Shown here: positions 45,082 through 52,402 of the stretch, piece after piece
Layout: each line of letters starts with the position of its first letter
Numbering within the stretch: position 1 is the first letter of the stretch
NCBI GenBank assembly: GCA_004173355.1
Contig: SEAD01000001.1
Location: 62,001-126,000 of the forward strand
Direction of reading: 5' to 3'
DNA from: Chitinophagaceae bacterium
GTDB taxonomy: Bacteria > Bacteroidota > Bacteroidia > Chitinophagales > Chitinophagaceae
Length of the DNA: 64,000 nt
The notes under the pieces: model-generated
Seen by the model: only the letters and a program-made list of their open reading frames with translations
Database searches by the model: none
What the model was told of the DNA's origin: nothing
Made by a program: the position numbers and the translations under genes

Positions 45082-45594
45082 TTATTCGACTTCATTCTTT
45101 TTAAAATCCAGTAACATCGGACGGAAATTAGGGTCACCCTGCAGGTACAGGTAAGCACCTTTCCGCGGCGTGACCAGTGAGTTCCAGTACTGGATCACAA
45201 CCGGGAACTTTTCGGTAAAGGAATTCATCACAAACCCTTTCCCACCGGGATGCGGAAGGATATACCATTTCTGGTTATCCTGGTTGAGCCAGTCCCACTG
45301 GATAAGCTTTGCCCCTGCCTTCGCATCACCCTCCGTACTCAGGTACTTGCCACTATGTTTTGCCATGATGGAGTACACATCATTTCCAAGGTGAGTGATA
45401 ATAAACAGGAAATGGCTGCTGTACTCTTTTTCCCACTGGACAGCACGGGCACCATTCACGTGTGCCGCGGCGGCAATGGCGATATACTGCCCTGTCTGGC
45501 CGATCTTCACCATGTATTCACCATCTGTAAGTGATTGTGAAAAGCCGCTGTAGACTAAACAAAGCAACAGGCAGGCTATCAGTATTTTTTTCAT
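45082..45594 (-). CDS. Secreted stand-alone RICIN-type protein
   Basis: 170 residues with a signal peptide (1-19, GFSQ). The trefoil pattern is clear: GEYMVKIGQTGQYIAIAAAAHVNGARAVQWE, VYSIMAKHSGKYLSTEGDAKAGAKLIQWDW, and NQDNQKWYILPHPGGKGFVMNS. Compared with the neighbour at 44452 it has better-kept QW motifs and a shorter tail. No enzymatic motif. It probably acts as a lectin partner of the astacin protease. Gaps to neighbours are 27 and 23 bp. Confidence 0.78.
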   Translation of the reverse strand: MKKILIACLLLCLVYSGFSQSLTDGEYMVKIGQTGQYIAIAAAAHVNGARAVQWEKEYSSHFLFIITHLGNDVYSIMAKHSGKYLSTEGDAKAGAKLIQWDWLNQDNQKWYILPHPGGKGFVMNSFTEKFPVVIQYWNSLVTPRKGAYLYLQGDPNFRPMLLDFKKNEVE

Positions 45595-45617
45595 GTTTTT
45601 TTATTAAATGGAAGTAA

Positions 45618-46034
45618 TCAGATTCGCTGGTAAGTGATAGTACCTTGTCCTTCAGTGCCCACCCACACCATCTTATTTCCCGTGACTGTGAGGGTGTAGG
45701 TTTGTCCCACGGAAAAATCCTTCTGGGTGGAGATGGTAATCCTGTTGCCGGTCAGCTTCCACATGGTTTTGCTGTACATTTTTGTCTGGATCTTGGAATA
45801 ACTTTCATCACAGCCGCTGGCCGCTGCATCCAGCCGGTAACTGCCATCAGCATTCACCACCCAAACGATTTTTGCCGCACAGGGTCGCTGTTTCAGCAGA
45901 GCAACATGGGAATCGAAGGTCTGCCCCTCGTAACTGGAAACATGGGAGATTTTTTTCCATCGCCCAACCGGGGACTGGGCATAGGCGATAACCGCCGTTA
46001 GTGAAAATCCGATAATGAACAGAATTGATTTCAT
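45618..46034 (-). CDS. Small secreted lipocalin-like protein
   Basis: 138 residues from MKSILFIIGFSLTAVIAYAQ, whose signal peptide decides the start over a longer frame. The mature part begins SPVGRWKKISHVSSYEGQTFD and ends MWVGTEGQGTITYQRI, the G-x-W start and strand-rich body seen in small lipocalin-like (DUF4923/DUF5004-type) Bacteroidota proteins. Two Cys (in RPCAAKI and ASGCDES) may pair. It sits second in the five-gene operon (gaps 37 and 23 bp). Role unknown; ligand binding or inhibition of the protease are both possible. Confidence 0.68.
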   Translation of the reverse strand: MKSILFIIGFSLTAVIAYAQSPVGRWKKISHVSSYEGQTFDSHVALLKQRPCAAKIVWVVNADGSYRLDAAASGCDESYSKIQTKMYSKTMWKLTGNRITISTQKDFSVGQTYTLTVTGNKMVWVGTEGQGTITYQRI

Positions 46035-46071
46035 CTGGTAATATTTAATGTTTAAAAAAAATCTGGTCAAC

Positions 46072-47031
46072 TTATCTCCCCCAGCCTTCCGGCCAGTCCA
46101 TCAAGCTGTCCATACTTTTCACTGCCGACGTGGTAATATTTCCGTAGCAGGCACGACCATACACCGGAGGACAGGTCATCGCCATCGTAAAAAACTGCCA
46201 GTCATCAAAATCAAACAGGAAAATGACAGATGTACTGCCTTCATACACAAGGGCGGCGTCTATCTTCCCTTTCATGCTGTTGGAAAATGCCCCAGGGTAC
46301 AACAGGGAGTCGGAAGGAATTGCCTTGCCCAACGGGCTTACAACACTGGTAAAATATCCTTCGTCGAAGTAGAGATAGAGTCTCGCCGGTGTAGCCACCC
46401 TCGGAAAGTTGCCGTAGAAAAAATAGTCGGGCAGCGAATCGTTAACATCGACGGGGGTTGTACCAGACCTGTCCCTCCCCGGAACCCATAGGTCAAGGCA
46501 GGCCTGGGGATTTTTCCCCGCCATCGGTCCTGCGTAAAAGGGATTGTGCATTTCGTTGATCGGGAGTATCACACTGGAGACTGGAGTGAACTTCTGCACC
46601 GAATCATAATGGAAGGTATATGGCCTTGCCTGGTAAGTACTGGTGGTGCGCATTTTCAGGAAAGCATTCACAAAGAAATCATGACTCAGTCCTTTCCCAT
46701 GCACAACCTCCCTTACATCAGCCGGCCAGTTTGTGGCGAAAGCGCTGATGGGTTTTGGTCCTTCTGCCAGCCGGAACCTGTATTCGCCGCCCTCCTCCAC
46801 AATATCTGCAATAAGAAAACGCTTGTCTGCATTCGACGCATGATTGATATCGAGGAACACAAACCGGTTCTTCGGGATACTGCCATTTGCAGCAGGCATC
46901 CCTTCAGGAAGTATGCCCATAAACCGGGAAGCAGACGGTGGATTGCCGGCGTTGCCCTGGTCTTTTTTGCAGGATGAAAATACAGCGGCTGATAAACAAG
47001 CGGCTAACACAAACGAGTGATAATGTTTCAT
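46072..47031 (-). CDS. Lipoprotein of unknown function, first gene of the astacin/RICIN operon
   Basis: 319 residues with a lipobox at AAVFSSCKKDQGN (Cys about 21). The mature protein has many aromatic residues. The C-terminal segment GKIDAALVYEGSTSVIFLFDFDDWQFF resembles the I-D-A-A...F-F pattern of hemopexin-type repeats, though I see only one or two such repeats. No enzyme motif is evident. It would be anchored in the outer membrane and may hold or receive the exported partners. The start lies 20 bp after a TAGGTTTG promoter motif on the minus strand. Confidence 0.68.
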   Translation of the reverse strand: MKHYHSFVLAACLSAAVFSSCKKDQGNAGNPPSASRFMGILPEGMPAANGSIPKNRFVFLDINHASNADKRFLIADIVEEGGEYRFRLAEGPKPISAFATNWPADVREVVHGKGLSHDFFVNAFLKMRTTSTYQARPYTFHYDSVQKFTPVSSVILPINEMHNPFYAGPMAGKNPQACLDLWVPGRDRSGTTPVDVNDSLPDYFFYGNFPRVATPARLYLYFDEGYFTSVVSPLGKAIPSDSLLYPGAFSNSMKGKIDAALVYEGSTSVIFLFDFDDWQFFTMAMTCPPVYGRACYGNITTSAVKSMDSLMDWPEGWGR

Positions 47032-47050
47032 GGTAAATGGTTTGAAAACT

Positions 47051-47058
47051 CAAACCTA
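47051..47058 (-). promoter_or_regulatory. Promoter -7 element of the astacin/RICIN operon
   Basis: Minus-strand TAGGTTTG fits TAnnTTTG. It ends 20 bp before the ATG at 47031. No clean TTTG is found 19 bp further up; the region there holds the direct repeats instead, as expected for an activator-dependent promoter. Confidence 0.55.
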
Positions 47059-47077
47059 TGGCTGTTCCCCACCATAA

Positions 47078-47127
47078 ACCAGTTTACTCGCCCATCAACC
47101 GGTTTACTCGCCAAACGACCAATTTGG
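47078..47127. repeat. 20-bp tandem direct repeats in a divergent control region
   Basis: Copy 1 at 47078-47097 (ACCAGTTTACTCGCCCATCA) and copy 2 at 47098-47117 (ACCGGTTTACTCGCCAAACG) are immediately adjacent and agree at 15 of 20 positions. A third, worn copy starts at 47118 (ACCAATTTGG). The core is ACC(A/G)GTTTACTCGCC. A 20-bp step is about two helix turns, which fits LytTR-type regulators that bind two direct repeats on one face of DNA. The adjacent gene encodes such a regulator. Confidence 0.75.
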
Positions 47128-47128
47128 C

Positions 47129-47136
47129 TATATTTG
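47129..47136 (+). promoter_or_regulatory. Promoter -7 element of the LytTR/histidine kinase genes
   Basis: TATATTTG matches TAnnTTTG and lies 24 bp before the ATG at 47161. The direct repeats end just upstream and overlap the place of the -33 element, suggesting autoregulation. Confidence 0.55.
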
Positions 47137-47160
47137 GCATACAACCCAATCAACAAAAGA

Positions 47161-47865
47161 ATGCCGGCAACCTGCACCTGTATCATTGTGGACGACGATG
47201 ACATCGACCGGCTGACCACCCTTTCTTTTGTGCAGCAACATCCCCTGTTCCGGGTAACAGGACAATATAATTCTGCTGAATCTGCGTTGCAGGACCTCAA
47301 TCATCACCTGCCAGATGTCGCATTTCTTGATATCGATTTGCCGGGTATATCCGGGCTGGAATTAAGAAGGCAACTGGATAAGATCCCTGCCTGTATTTTT
47401 ATTACATCATTTTCAGATTACGCGGTAGAGAGTTTTGAACTGGAGGCACTGGACTTTATCGTAAAACCCATCAGGGCTGAACGGTTCACTAAAACGGTCG
47501 AACGCATCACCCGCTATTTTGAAGTAAAAGAAAAGGCGGATTCCTTCGGGCACAATATTTCCCCGGGTTCAATTTTTATAAAGGAAGGAGTCGAGCAGGT
47601 TAAACTGTCACTGAGTGAAATCCTGTACCTCGAAGCGTTTGGCGACTTTACACAGGTAGTAACTACGGGCAGGAAATACTGTGTGTTGAGCAACCTGGGA
47701 GCGCTGATCAAACAACCTGGCTTTTCAACATTTGTCCGGATCCACAAAAGTTATGCAGTGGAACCCGCACGAATTGAAAAGACAAGATCGTTGGAAGTCA
47801 TTGTAAATAATATCAGCCTGCCTGTTGGCCGGGCTTACAGGGACACCCTGCGCCAACTAAAGTAA
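47161..47865 (+). CDS. LytTR-family response regulator
   Basis: 234 residues from MPATCTCIIVDDDD. Receiver domain at about 5-120: acidic pocket DDDD at 11-14, phospho-acceptor Asp57 in VAFLDIDLPGISG, Thr/Ser in FITSFSDYAVESFELEALDFIVKPI with the conserved Lys. LytTR DNA-binding domain at about 140-234 (IFIKEGVEQVKLSLSEILYLEAFGDF, FVRIHKSYAV, LPVGRAYRDTLRQL). LytTR proteins bind paired direct repeats about two helix turns apart, and such repeats lie just upstream. Its stop is 3 bp before the histidine kinase, the evident partner. Confidence 0.93.
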   Translation: MPATCTCIIVDDDDIDRLTTLSFVQQHPLFRVTGQYNSAESALQDLNHHLPDVAFLDIDLPGISGLELRRQLDKIPACIFITSFSDYAVESFELEALDFIVKPIRAERFTKTVERITRYFEVKEKADSFGHNISPGSIFIKEGVEQVKLSLSEILYLEAFGDFTQVVTTGRKYCVLSNLGALIKQPGFSTFVRIHKSYAVEPARIEKTRSLEVIVNNISLPVGRAYRDTLRQLK

Positions 47866-47868
47866 TTT

Positions 47869-49866
47869 ATGTTACGTTCATTGCTTATCCTGTTACTGTT
47901 CATCCCGGTCATCAGTCCGGCCCAGCAAAAAGGGCAGGCGCTGTCGGATTCGCTGGAGCGGCTGGTAGTGGTGGAAAAGAGCGATACTGCAAAGGCGAGG
48001 CTTTATAACCGGATCTTCAACGAACTTTTCGGCATGGATCATGACCGTGCGTTGATCACTGCGAGGATGGGCCTGGCGCATACCCGGTCCATGAAATGGT
48101 TAAAAGGCATCGGGACTTTCCAGGATAATATTGGCCGGTTTTACAGTGAGTCGGGCAACTACGATTCGGCGGTATTTTATTACAACGCAGCAATTCAATC
48201 CCAACAGGAAGCCGGCAACCGCAAAAGCATTGCCCTTACGTACAATAATCTAGGGGTGGCTGCACAAAATATCAAAAGCGATTTTACCACCGCGGCTGAT
48301 TATTATTTCAAGGCCCTCCGGATCTGGGAGGAAGAGAAAGACAGCACACAACTGGCCAATACCCTTACTAACCTGGGTTCGATTTACCTGCTGCAGCAGG
48401 ATTACCAGAAATCACTTGACTTCAACAGGCGGGCTTTAGTACTGCGTGAAAAAACCGGTAATATGCAGGAGCTGGCTGTGTCGCTCCAGGGCATCGGGAA
48501 AACCTACCTGTTACTGAAAGACACGGCCAGGGCAATGGCTAACTTTCGGAAGGGATTGGCGGTGTCGGAAGGTAATGGAGACCTGCAGGGTATGGCATCC
48601 GCCTGGTCAAATATTTCACTGGGTTACAGCAAGGATTTGCGGGCTGTTGCGGCAGCACGGGTCAAAGCGAGACAATTATGGGAAGACTCCAACCCACTGC
48701 ATCCCGAGGCTATCGCCAACCTGGGCAATCTCGGGATCATCTATTACGATATTGCCACAAAGGATAGCCTGCGACTGGTACTCCGGGATTCACTGATTCC
48801 TGCTGACAGGGACCTGCTGCTCAAAAAAGCCGCTGGTTACCTCAGTGCAGCCATCGAGCTATCCCGTCAGACCGGAAACATCGACAACTATTCCTTTTTC
48901 ACAGGGGCGCTGGCAGAAGTACAGGAACAGCAGGCTGATTTCAAAAATGCCTATTACAATTACCGGTTCTACCGGGATGCGCAGGATTCGCTTTTTTCCC
49001 AGGAAAATAAAAACAGGATTGCGTCCTCGGAAAGCCGTCGCATGTTGGAATTGAACCAGCTCACACTGCGTGACCAGCGCAGGATGATGTGGGTTCTTGC
49101 AGCCGGGATATTTATGGTCGCAGTGATCGGGGTGCTGTTGTACCGGCAGGCCAAAGCAAGGAAAAAATCAAATACTGAATTGGTCAAGCTCAACAGCGAG
49201 CTGGATGAAGCCAACCAGGCGAAGGCGCGGTTTTTTGCGCTGATGAGTCACGACCTCCGGAGCCCTGTATCGAGGCTGATCAATTACCTTCACCTGCAGA
49301 AAAATAACCCCGGATTATTGTCAACCGAGTTGAAGGAAACGCAGGACAGAAAAATAACAGAGGGAGCCGAGTCTCTTCTTGACAACCTGGAAAATATGCT
49401 GAGCTGGAGCAAAAGCCAGATGGAAAAGTTCCGGCCGCAGCGCGCAGAAGTAGATGTCAGCCTGCTCTTTGATAAACTCCGGAATTCCTTTGGCACTTAC
49501 GAAAATATCCGCTTTACGTTCACCAGCAAGGTTGAAGCAATTGTGCTGACAGATTTCAACTATCTATTTTCTATCCTGCACAACCTGTTGCAGAATGCGG
49601 CAGAAGCATTGGGATCAACAGACTGGGGTGAAGTGGACTGCTTGGCGGAATTTTCCGGCAACGAAATACGGTTCACCGTGAAAGACAATGGCCCGGGTTT
49701 TCCAGTACCGATGCTTCACGATGACAAGTCCGAAGGGTTTGTTATCGGCAACAAAAAAGGACTCGGGATGCTGATGGTGCGGGATATGGTGACGGCAATC
49801 GACGGGCGACTGGAAATAGCGAATACAGGATCGGGCGCAGTGGCGTGTTTGTATCTCAGAACCTGA
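47869..49866 (+). CDS. TPR-containing sensor histidine kinase
   Basis: 665 residues with a signal peptide (1-19, ISPAQQ). Periplasmic TPR repeats at about 60-390 (GTFQDNIGRFYSESGNYDSAVFYYNAAI, ALTYNNLGVAAQ, LANTLTNLGSIYLLQQDYQKSLDFNRRAL). Membrane helix at about 405-425, coiled coil, HisKA with His461 in FFALMSHDLRSPVSR, and HATPase (NLLQNAAEAL, VKDNGPGF, GLGMLMVRDMV). Kinases of this shape typically partner LytTR regulators in Bacteroidota. Translation is likely coupled to the regulator. The TPR domain would sense a protein or envelope signal rather than a sugar. Confidence 0.93.
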   Translation: MLRSLLILLLFIPVISPAQQKGQALSDSLERLVVVEKSDTAKARLYNRIFNELFGMDHDRALITARMGLAHTRSMKWLKGIGTFQDNIGRFYSESGNYDSAVFYYNAAIQSQQEAGNRKSIALTYNNLGVAAQNIKSDFTTAADYYFKALRIWEEEKDSTQLANTLTNLGSIYLLQQDYQKSLDFNRRALVLREKTGNMQELAVSLQGIGKTYLLLKDTARAMANFRKGLAVSEGNGDLQGMASAWSNISLGYSKDLRAVAAARVKARQLWEDSNPLHPEAIANLGNLGIIYYDIATKDSLRLVLRDSLIPADRDLLLKKAAGYLSAAIELSRQTGNIDNYSFFTGALAEVQEQQADFKNAYYNYRFYRDAQDSLFSQENKNRIASSESRRMLELNQLTLRDQRRMMWVLAAGIFMVAVIGVLLYRQAKARKKSNTELVKLNSELDEANQAKARFFALMSHDLRSPVSRLINYLHLQKNNPGLLSTELKETQDRKITEGAESLLDNLENMLSWSKSQMEKFRPQRAEVDVSLLFDKLRNSFGTYENIRFTFTSKVEAIVLTDFNYLFSILHNLLQNAAEALGSTDWGEVDCLAEFSGNEIRFTVKDNGPGFPVPMLHDDKSEGFVIGNKKGLGMLMVRDMVTAIDGRLEIANTGSGAVACLYLRT

Positions 49867-49910
49867 GTAAATCCTTCCTTGAGTGAGGGAATAGGAATCT
49901 TTTAATTTTA

Positions 49911-49941
49911 TTGGTCCGGGACACCGAACAAGATAACTTTG
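49911..49941 (+). promoter_or_regulatory. Promoter of the YqaE/Pmp3-type gene
   Basis: TTG at 49911-49913, a 20-bp spacer, and TAACTTTG at 49934-49941. It lies 38 bp before the ATG at 49980. The same region is recognisable but damaged in the relic at 16043-16187. Confidence 0.7.
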
Positions 49942-49979
49942 CTCCGGAATCTGCTATAAAATTTACCAAAAGCAAACGC

Positions 49980-50399
49980 ATGAGAAAGACAATTTTACTA
50001 TTTGCCTCTGTTCTGATGATCCTGTCCGTTTCGGTGATCAGCCCCGCGATCGCCGCTTCCTCCTACTCTCTTCCTGCCAATTCTGCCCGAGTGCCGGACT
50101 CCGCCCTGGTAGCGGCTGCCAAAGCTGAGTTCATGGCGCTTTCCAAAAAAGAGAAGAAGGCGAAAGTAAAAGAGGTAAAAAAAGAACTGAAGAAATTCAA
50201 AAATGCGAAAAAATCCGGCGCCGAGCCCAGCGAGTCAACCCTGTTGCTGGTTATCCTCGCGATCCTCCTGCCACCACTGGCGGTTTATCTGTACGAGGGT
50301 GAAATCAACACCCGTTTCTGGATCAGCCTGCTGCTGACCCTGCTGTTCTGGTTACCAGGGATCATTTATGCCCTTATATTGATCCTGGGAGAAATGTAA
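49980..50399 (+). CDS. YqaE/Pmp3 (UPF0057) family membrane protein with exported N-terminal extension
   Basis: 139 residues from MRKTILLFASVLMILSV; the promoter at 49911-49941 rules out the longer frame. Signal peptide at about 1-24, then a Ser/Ala segment and a lysine-rich helix (LSKKEKKAKVKEVKKELKK) at about 56-80. The C-terminal 50 residues are the two-helix Pmp3/YqaE domain: ILAILLPPLAVYLYEGEINTRFWISLLLTLLFWLPGIIYALILI. The classic family is about 55 residues, so the extension is notable, though I recall similar forms in other Bacteroidota. Role linked to membrane stress or ion balance in the family. A terminator follows. Confidence 0.82.
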   Translation: MRKTILLFASVLMILSVSVISPAIAASSYSLPANSARVPDSALVAAAKAEFMALSKKEKKAKVKEVKKELKKFKNAKKSGAEPSESTLLLVILAILLPPLAVYLYEGEINTRFWISLLLTLLFWLPGIIYALILILGEM

Positions 50400-50428
50400 T
50401 GCCGGAATAAACAATGAACAATATAAAA

Positions 50429-50468
50429 CTCTCCTGCAGCCTTTGGGTTGCGGGAGATTTTTTTTGTG
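50429..50468 (+). terminator. Rho-independent terminator after the YqaE/Pmp3-type gene
   Basis: TCTCCTGCA pairs with TGCGGGAGA around a short loop (GCCTTTGGGT), followed by eight T. One wobble or mismatch in the stem. It lies 30 bp after the stop. Confidence 0.85.
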
Positions 50469-50587
50469 CAATACCAATCAGCCTGCCTTCTCTATTGCCG
50501 TAGATGAAGCGATGTATCCCCTGGATGCCGTGCCAGGGACCTTCGCCTTGTTGGACGCTGGCTGTTTAATGTTTATATTGATGATCT

Positions 50588-51052
50588 ATGGATAAACTGA
50601 ATTTTAAAATAGTCGATGCAAAACCCTTCCGGTCAGCATTCATATCCTCGGTTGTGATGAATGTTGTGCTGGCACTAGGTGCCTTTTTGATCATCAGGGG
50701 AATTGTACCAATTACCCCGCCGTTTATAATCAGCAACTCAATTTCGCAGGTGGCGATGTATGTGGTCATTATCGGATCTTTTTTGTACATCAATTCAATC
50801 AAATCGAAGACGCATGATATTGCCAAAATCACCGACTTTAACGAAAAAATGCGCCGGTATGAGCGACTTTCGAAGCAGCGATACTTTGCGTACCTCTATT
50901 CAGCATTTGTATCAGCGATCCTGATGCTGGTCAGCTTCCGGATGGTATTTTTTTATTTTACCCTGGTTGATATCCTGCTCGTAATACCATTCTACCCATC
51001 ATTGCGGCTTTTCCGGACCGAGTTGAAGGATGAAGAGATTGTTTTCTCCTGA
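50588..51052 (+). CDS. Membrane protein of unknown function
   Basis: 154 residues. Four hydrophobic stretches: about 18-38 (FISSVVMNVVLALGAFLIIRG), 44-66, 97-116 and 119-138. The loop between helices two and three is charged (KSKTHDIAKITDFNEKMRRYERLSKQR) and is probably cytosolic. No family recognised. It stands alone between the YqaE-type gene and the accessory region. Confidence 0.62.
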   Translation: MDKLNFKIVDAKPFRSAFISSVVMNVVLALGAFLIIRGIVPITPPFIISNSISQVAMYVVIIGSFLYINSIKSKTHDIAKITDFNEKMRRYERLSKQRYFAYLYSAFVSAILMLVSFRMVFFYFTLVDILLVIPFYPSLRLFRTELKDEEIVFS

Positions 51053-51166
51053 TTGGATTAGTCTTTTGAGACAGACAACACATCAAGTCCTGGAAAAATG
51101 CCGGAAGATGAAAAAACGCAGAGGGCCAGTGAGTAACACTCATTGATTTGGGGAATAATAGCTAGC

Positions 51167-51820
51167 TTAAGATTCCTCCAACGCAGGTGTTGGAAGTCCT
51201 ATTTTTTTGTTCAGATATTGAAGAAATTTTATCAAAGCGAAAACCTCAGGATGGCCTTTAAAGAATTCAGGAGCGTAAACATCTAAAAAGCCAGACCTTT
51301 CATAGTTTTTAACATGGAGCTGGATAGTTGTTCCATCGGTAGGGCCCCCATGGCTGCTAATGACTAATTTTTTTGTTATTGTATCAATTCCATATTCACG
51401 GGCGACTTCCGACAAACTCTGCCATCCTGAAGCAGGCTTTTTGATTGATATATTATAGGGTACCAGCCTCATAGAATCCTGAGTTTTGTTCTCCTCAGTT
51501 CTCAGTTCGGCGGCGAAAGCATCCCAAACCCCGTTTATCTTAAAAATTGACAATACTGAAACTGACGCCTCATAGTTTTGATATATTCTCAGCTCGTAAT
51601 CACATTTTGCTTGTGGAAATAATTCAAGTAACAACTCATTGTTAACAATAGTGTCGCCGTTGCCTATAAAAAACTTGCATTTGAAAGGCGTTATAGTATC
51701 TCTATCAACAATTTGCCCATTGATGGATGTATAAATATTTCTCGTAGTATGTGGCTTACAACTCCACAAAATAATTACTAAACAAAATGCACAACAATAG
51801 CGGATGATTTGAAGCTTCAT
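51167..51820 (-). CDS. Lipoprotein of unknown function
   Basis: 217 residues from MKLQIIRYCCAFCLVIILWSCKPH, whose lipobox (IILWSC) sets the start over a longer frame. The mature protein reads as a mixed alpha/beta domain with segments such as INGQIVDRDTITPFKCKFFIGNGD and VAREYGIDTITKKLVISSHGG. I recognise no family. The gene is visibly richer in A and T than the genes to its left and opens the accessory region, so recent transfer is possible. Confidence 0.65.
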   Translation of the reverse strand: MKLQIIRYCCAFCLVIILWSCKPHTTRNIYTSINGQIVDRDTITPFKCKFFIGNGDTIVNNELLLELFPQAKCDYELRIYQNYEASVSVLSIFKINGVWDAFAAELRTEENKTQDSMRLVPYNISIKKPASGWQSLSEVAREYGIDTITKKLVISSHGGPTDGTTIQLHVKNYERSGFLDVYAPEFFKGHPEVFALIKFLQYLNKKIGLPTPALEES

Positions 51821-52043
51821 AACCTTATCTAAATACTTTATAAGTCCATTCGCGATCGCCAACAAATTCGGATTTTATGTTTGCCTCTGAATAACTTTCT
51901 GAGAATAGCCTGACTTTATTCGCTGGATTCTGAATTGCAAGTCTCAACAAGCATGAAATGGGTCTGGGGAACCACCGAATGTAACGCGGGAAGTGTAGAC
52001 ATCAACCCGACCAAAAAAATCCGGGATATACTAAAGAATGTTG

Positions 52044-52172
52044 TCAGGGTTTTTCGTTCGGTTCTCCACGCGCATATGAGCCAAAGATGGCCATCCCCGA
52101 AATCGGACATTTGCGCTCGAGCTCAGGCTTGTATTTACGAAGAACTGCAATCAAGTTATCGATAGTGTACGT
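52044..52172 (-). pseudogene. Relic of an MNT-type nucleotidyltransferase gene
   Basis: On the minus strand the frame reads IDNLIAVLRKYKPELERK, then CPISGMAIFGSYARGEPNEKP, then a stop at 52044. LRKYKPEL and the GSYARGE motif are the hallmark of small nucleotidyltransferases of the MNT antitoxin type. The expected next motif (D-x-D) is broken by a frame change (D-N-I-L in the next frame), the downstream part is unreadable, and the likely start codon is ACG at 52172 in place of ATG. No HEPN partner is seen. The whole 51821-52402 gap holds only this relic and the tRNA-end copy. Confidence 0.6.
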
Positions 52173-52250
52173 AGAAGTCTTAGAACTGACAGTTTAAATT
52201 TACGAAACGCCTTTCGTGGAATCATCCTGATCCCGAAAGGGCAAAAAAAT

Positions 52251-52270
52251 AGCCCTCATTTCTGAAGGCT
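52251..52270 (-). terminator. Hairpin after the copied tRNA 3' end
   Basis: AGCC-C-TCA and TGA-A-GGCT pair around loop TTTC, with A-run 52243-52249 giving a T-run on the minus strand. It resembles the terminator after the intact tRNA-Lys (same loop sequence) and may be its displaced original. Confidence 0.6.
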
Positions 52271-52271
52271 C

Positions 52272-52293
52272 TTTTCCGTGATCCCGCTGGGAC
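52272..52293. repeat. 22-bp direct repeat, copy of the tRNA-Lys 3' end (attachment-site-like)
   Basis: Identical over 22 bases to 56772-56793, where it covers the last 15 nucleotides of tRNA-Lys plus seven flanking bases. The two copies are exactly 4500 bp apart. This is the pattern left by site-specific integration at a tRNA 3' end. Confidence 0.65.
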
Positions 52294-52402
52294 CCAATTA
52301 TTTACCTCACACTCAGCACTCTACTAATAAATGTCGATCAGTTTGTCGATCTACTTTGCAATGAACTAATAAAAACTCGTTTTGTTAACACGAGATGTCC
52401 CT

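Noticed and set aside
47078-47127. CRISPR-like array
   Set aside because: The repeats are directly adjacent with no spacers, and there are no cas genes in the window.
51935-52165. Plus-strand frame of 76 codons in the island gap
   Set aside because: It is antisense to the readable MNT relic and shows no protein family or export signal of its own.
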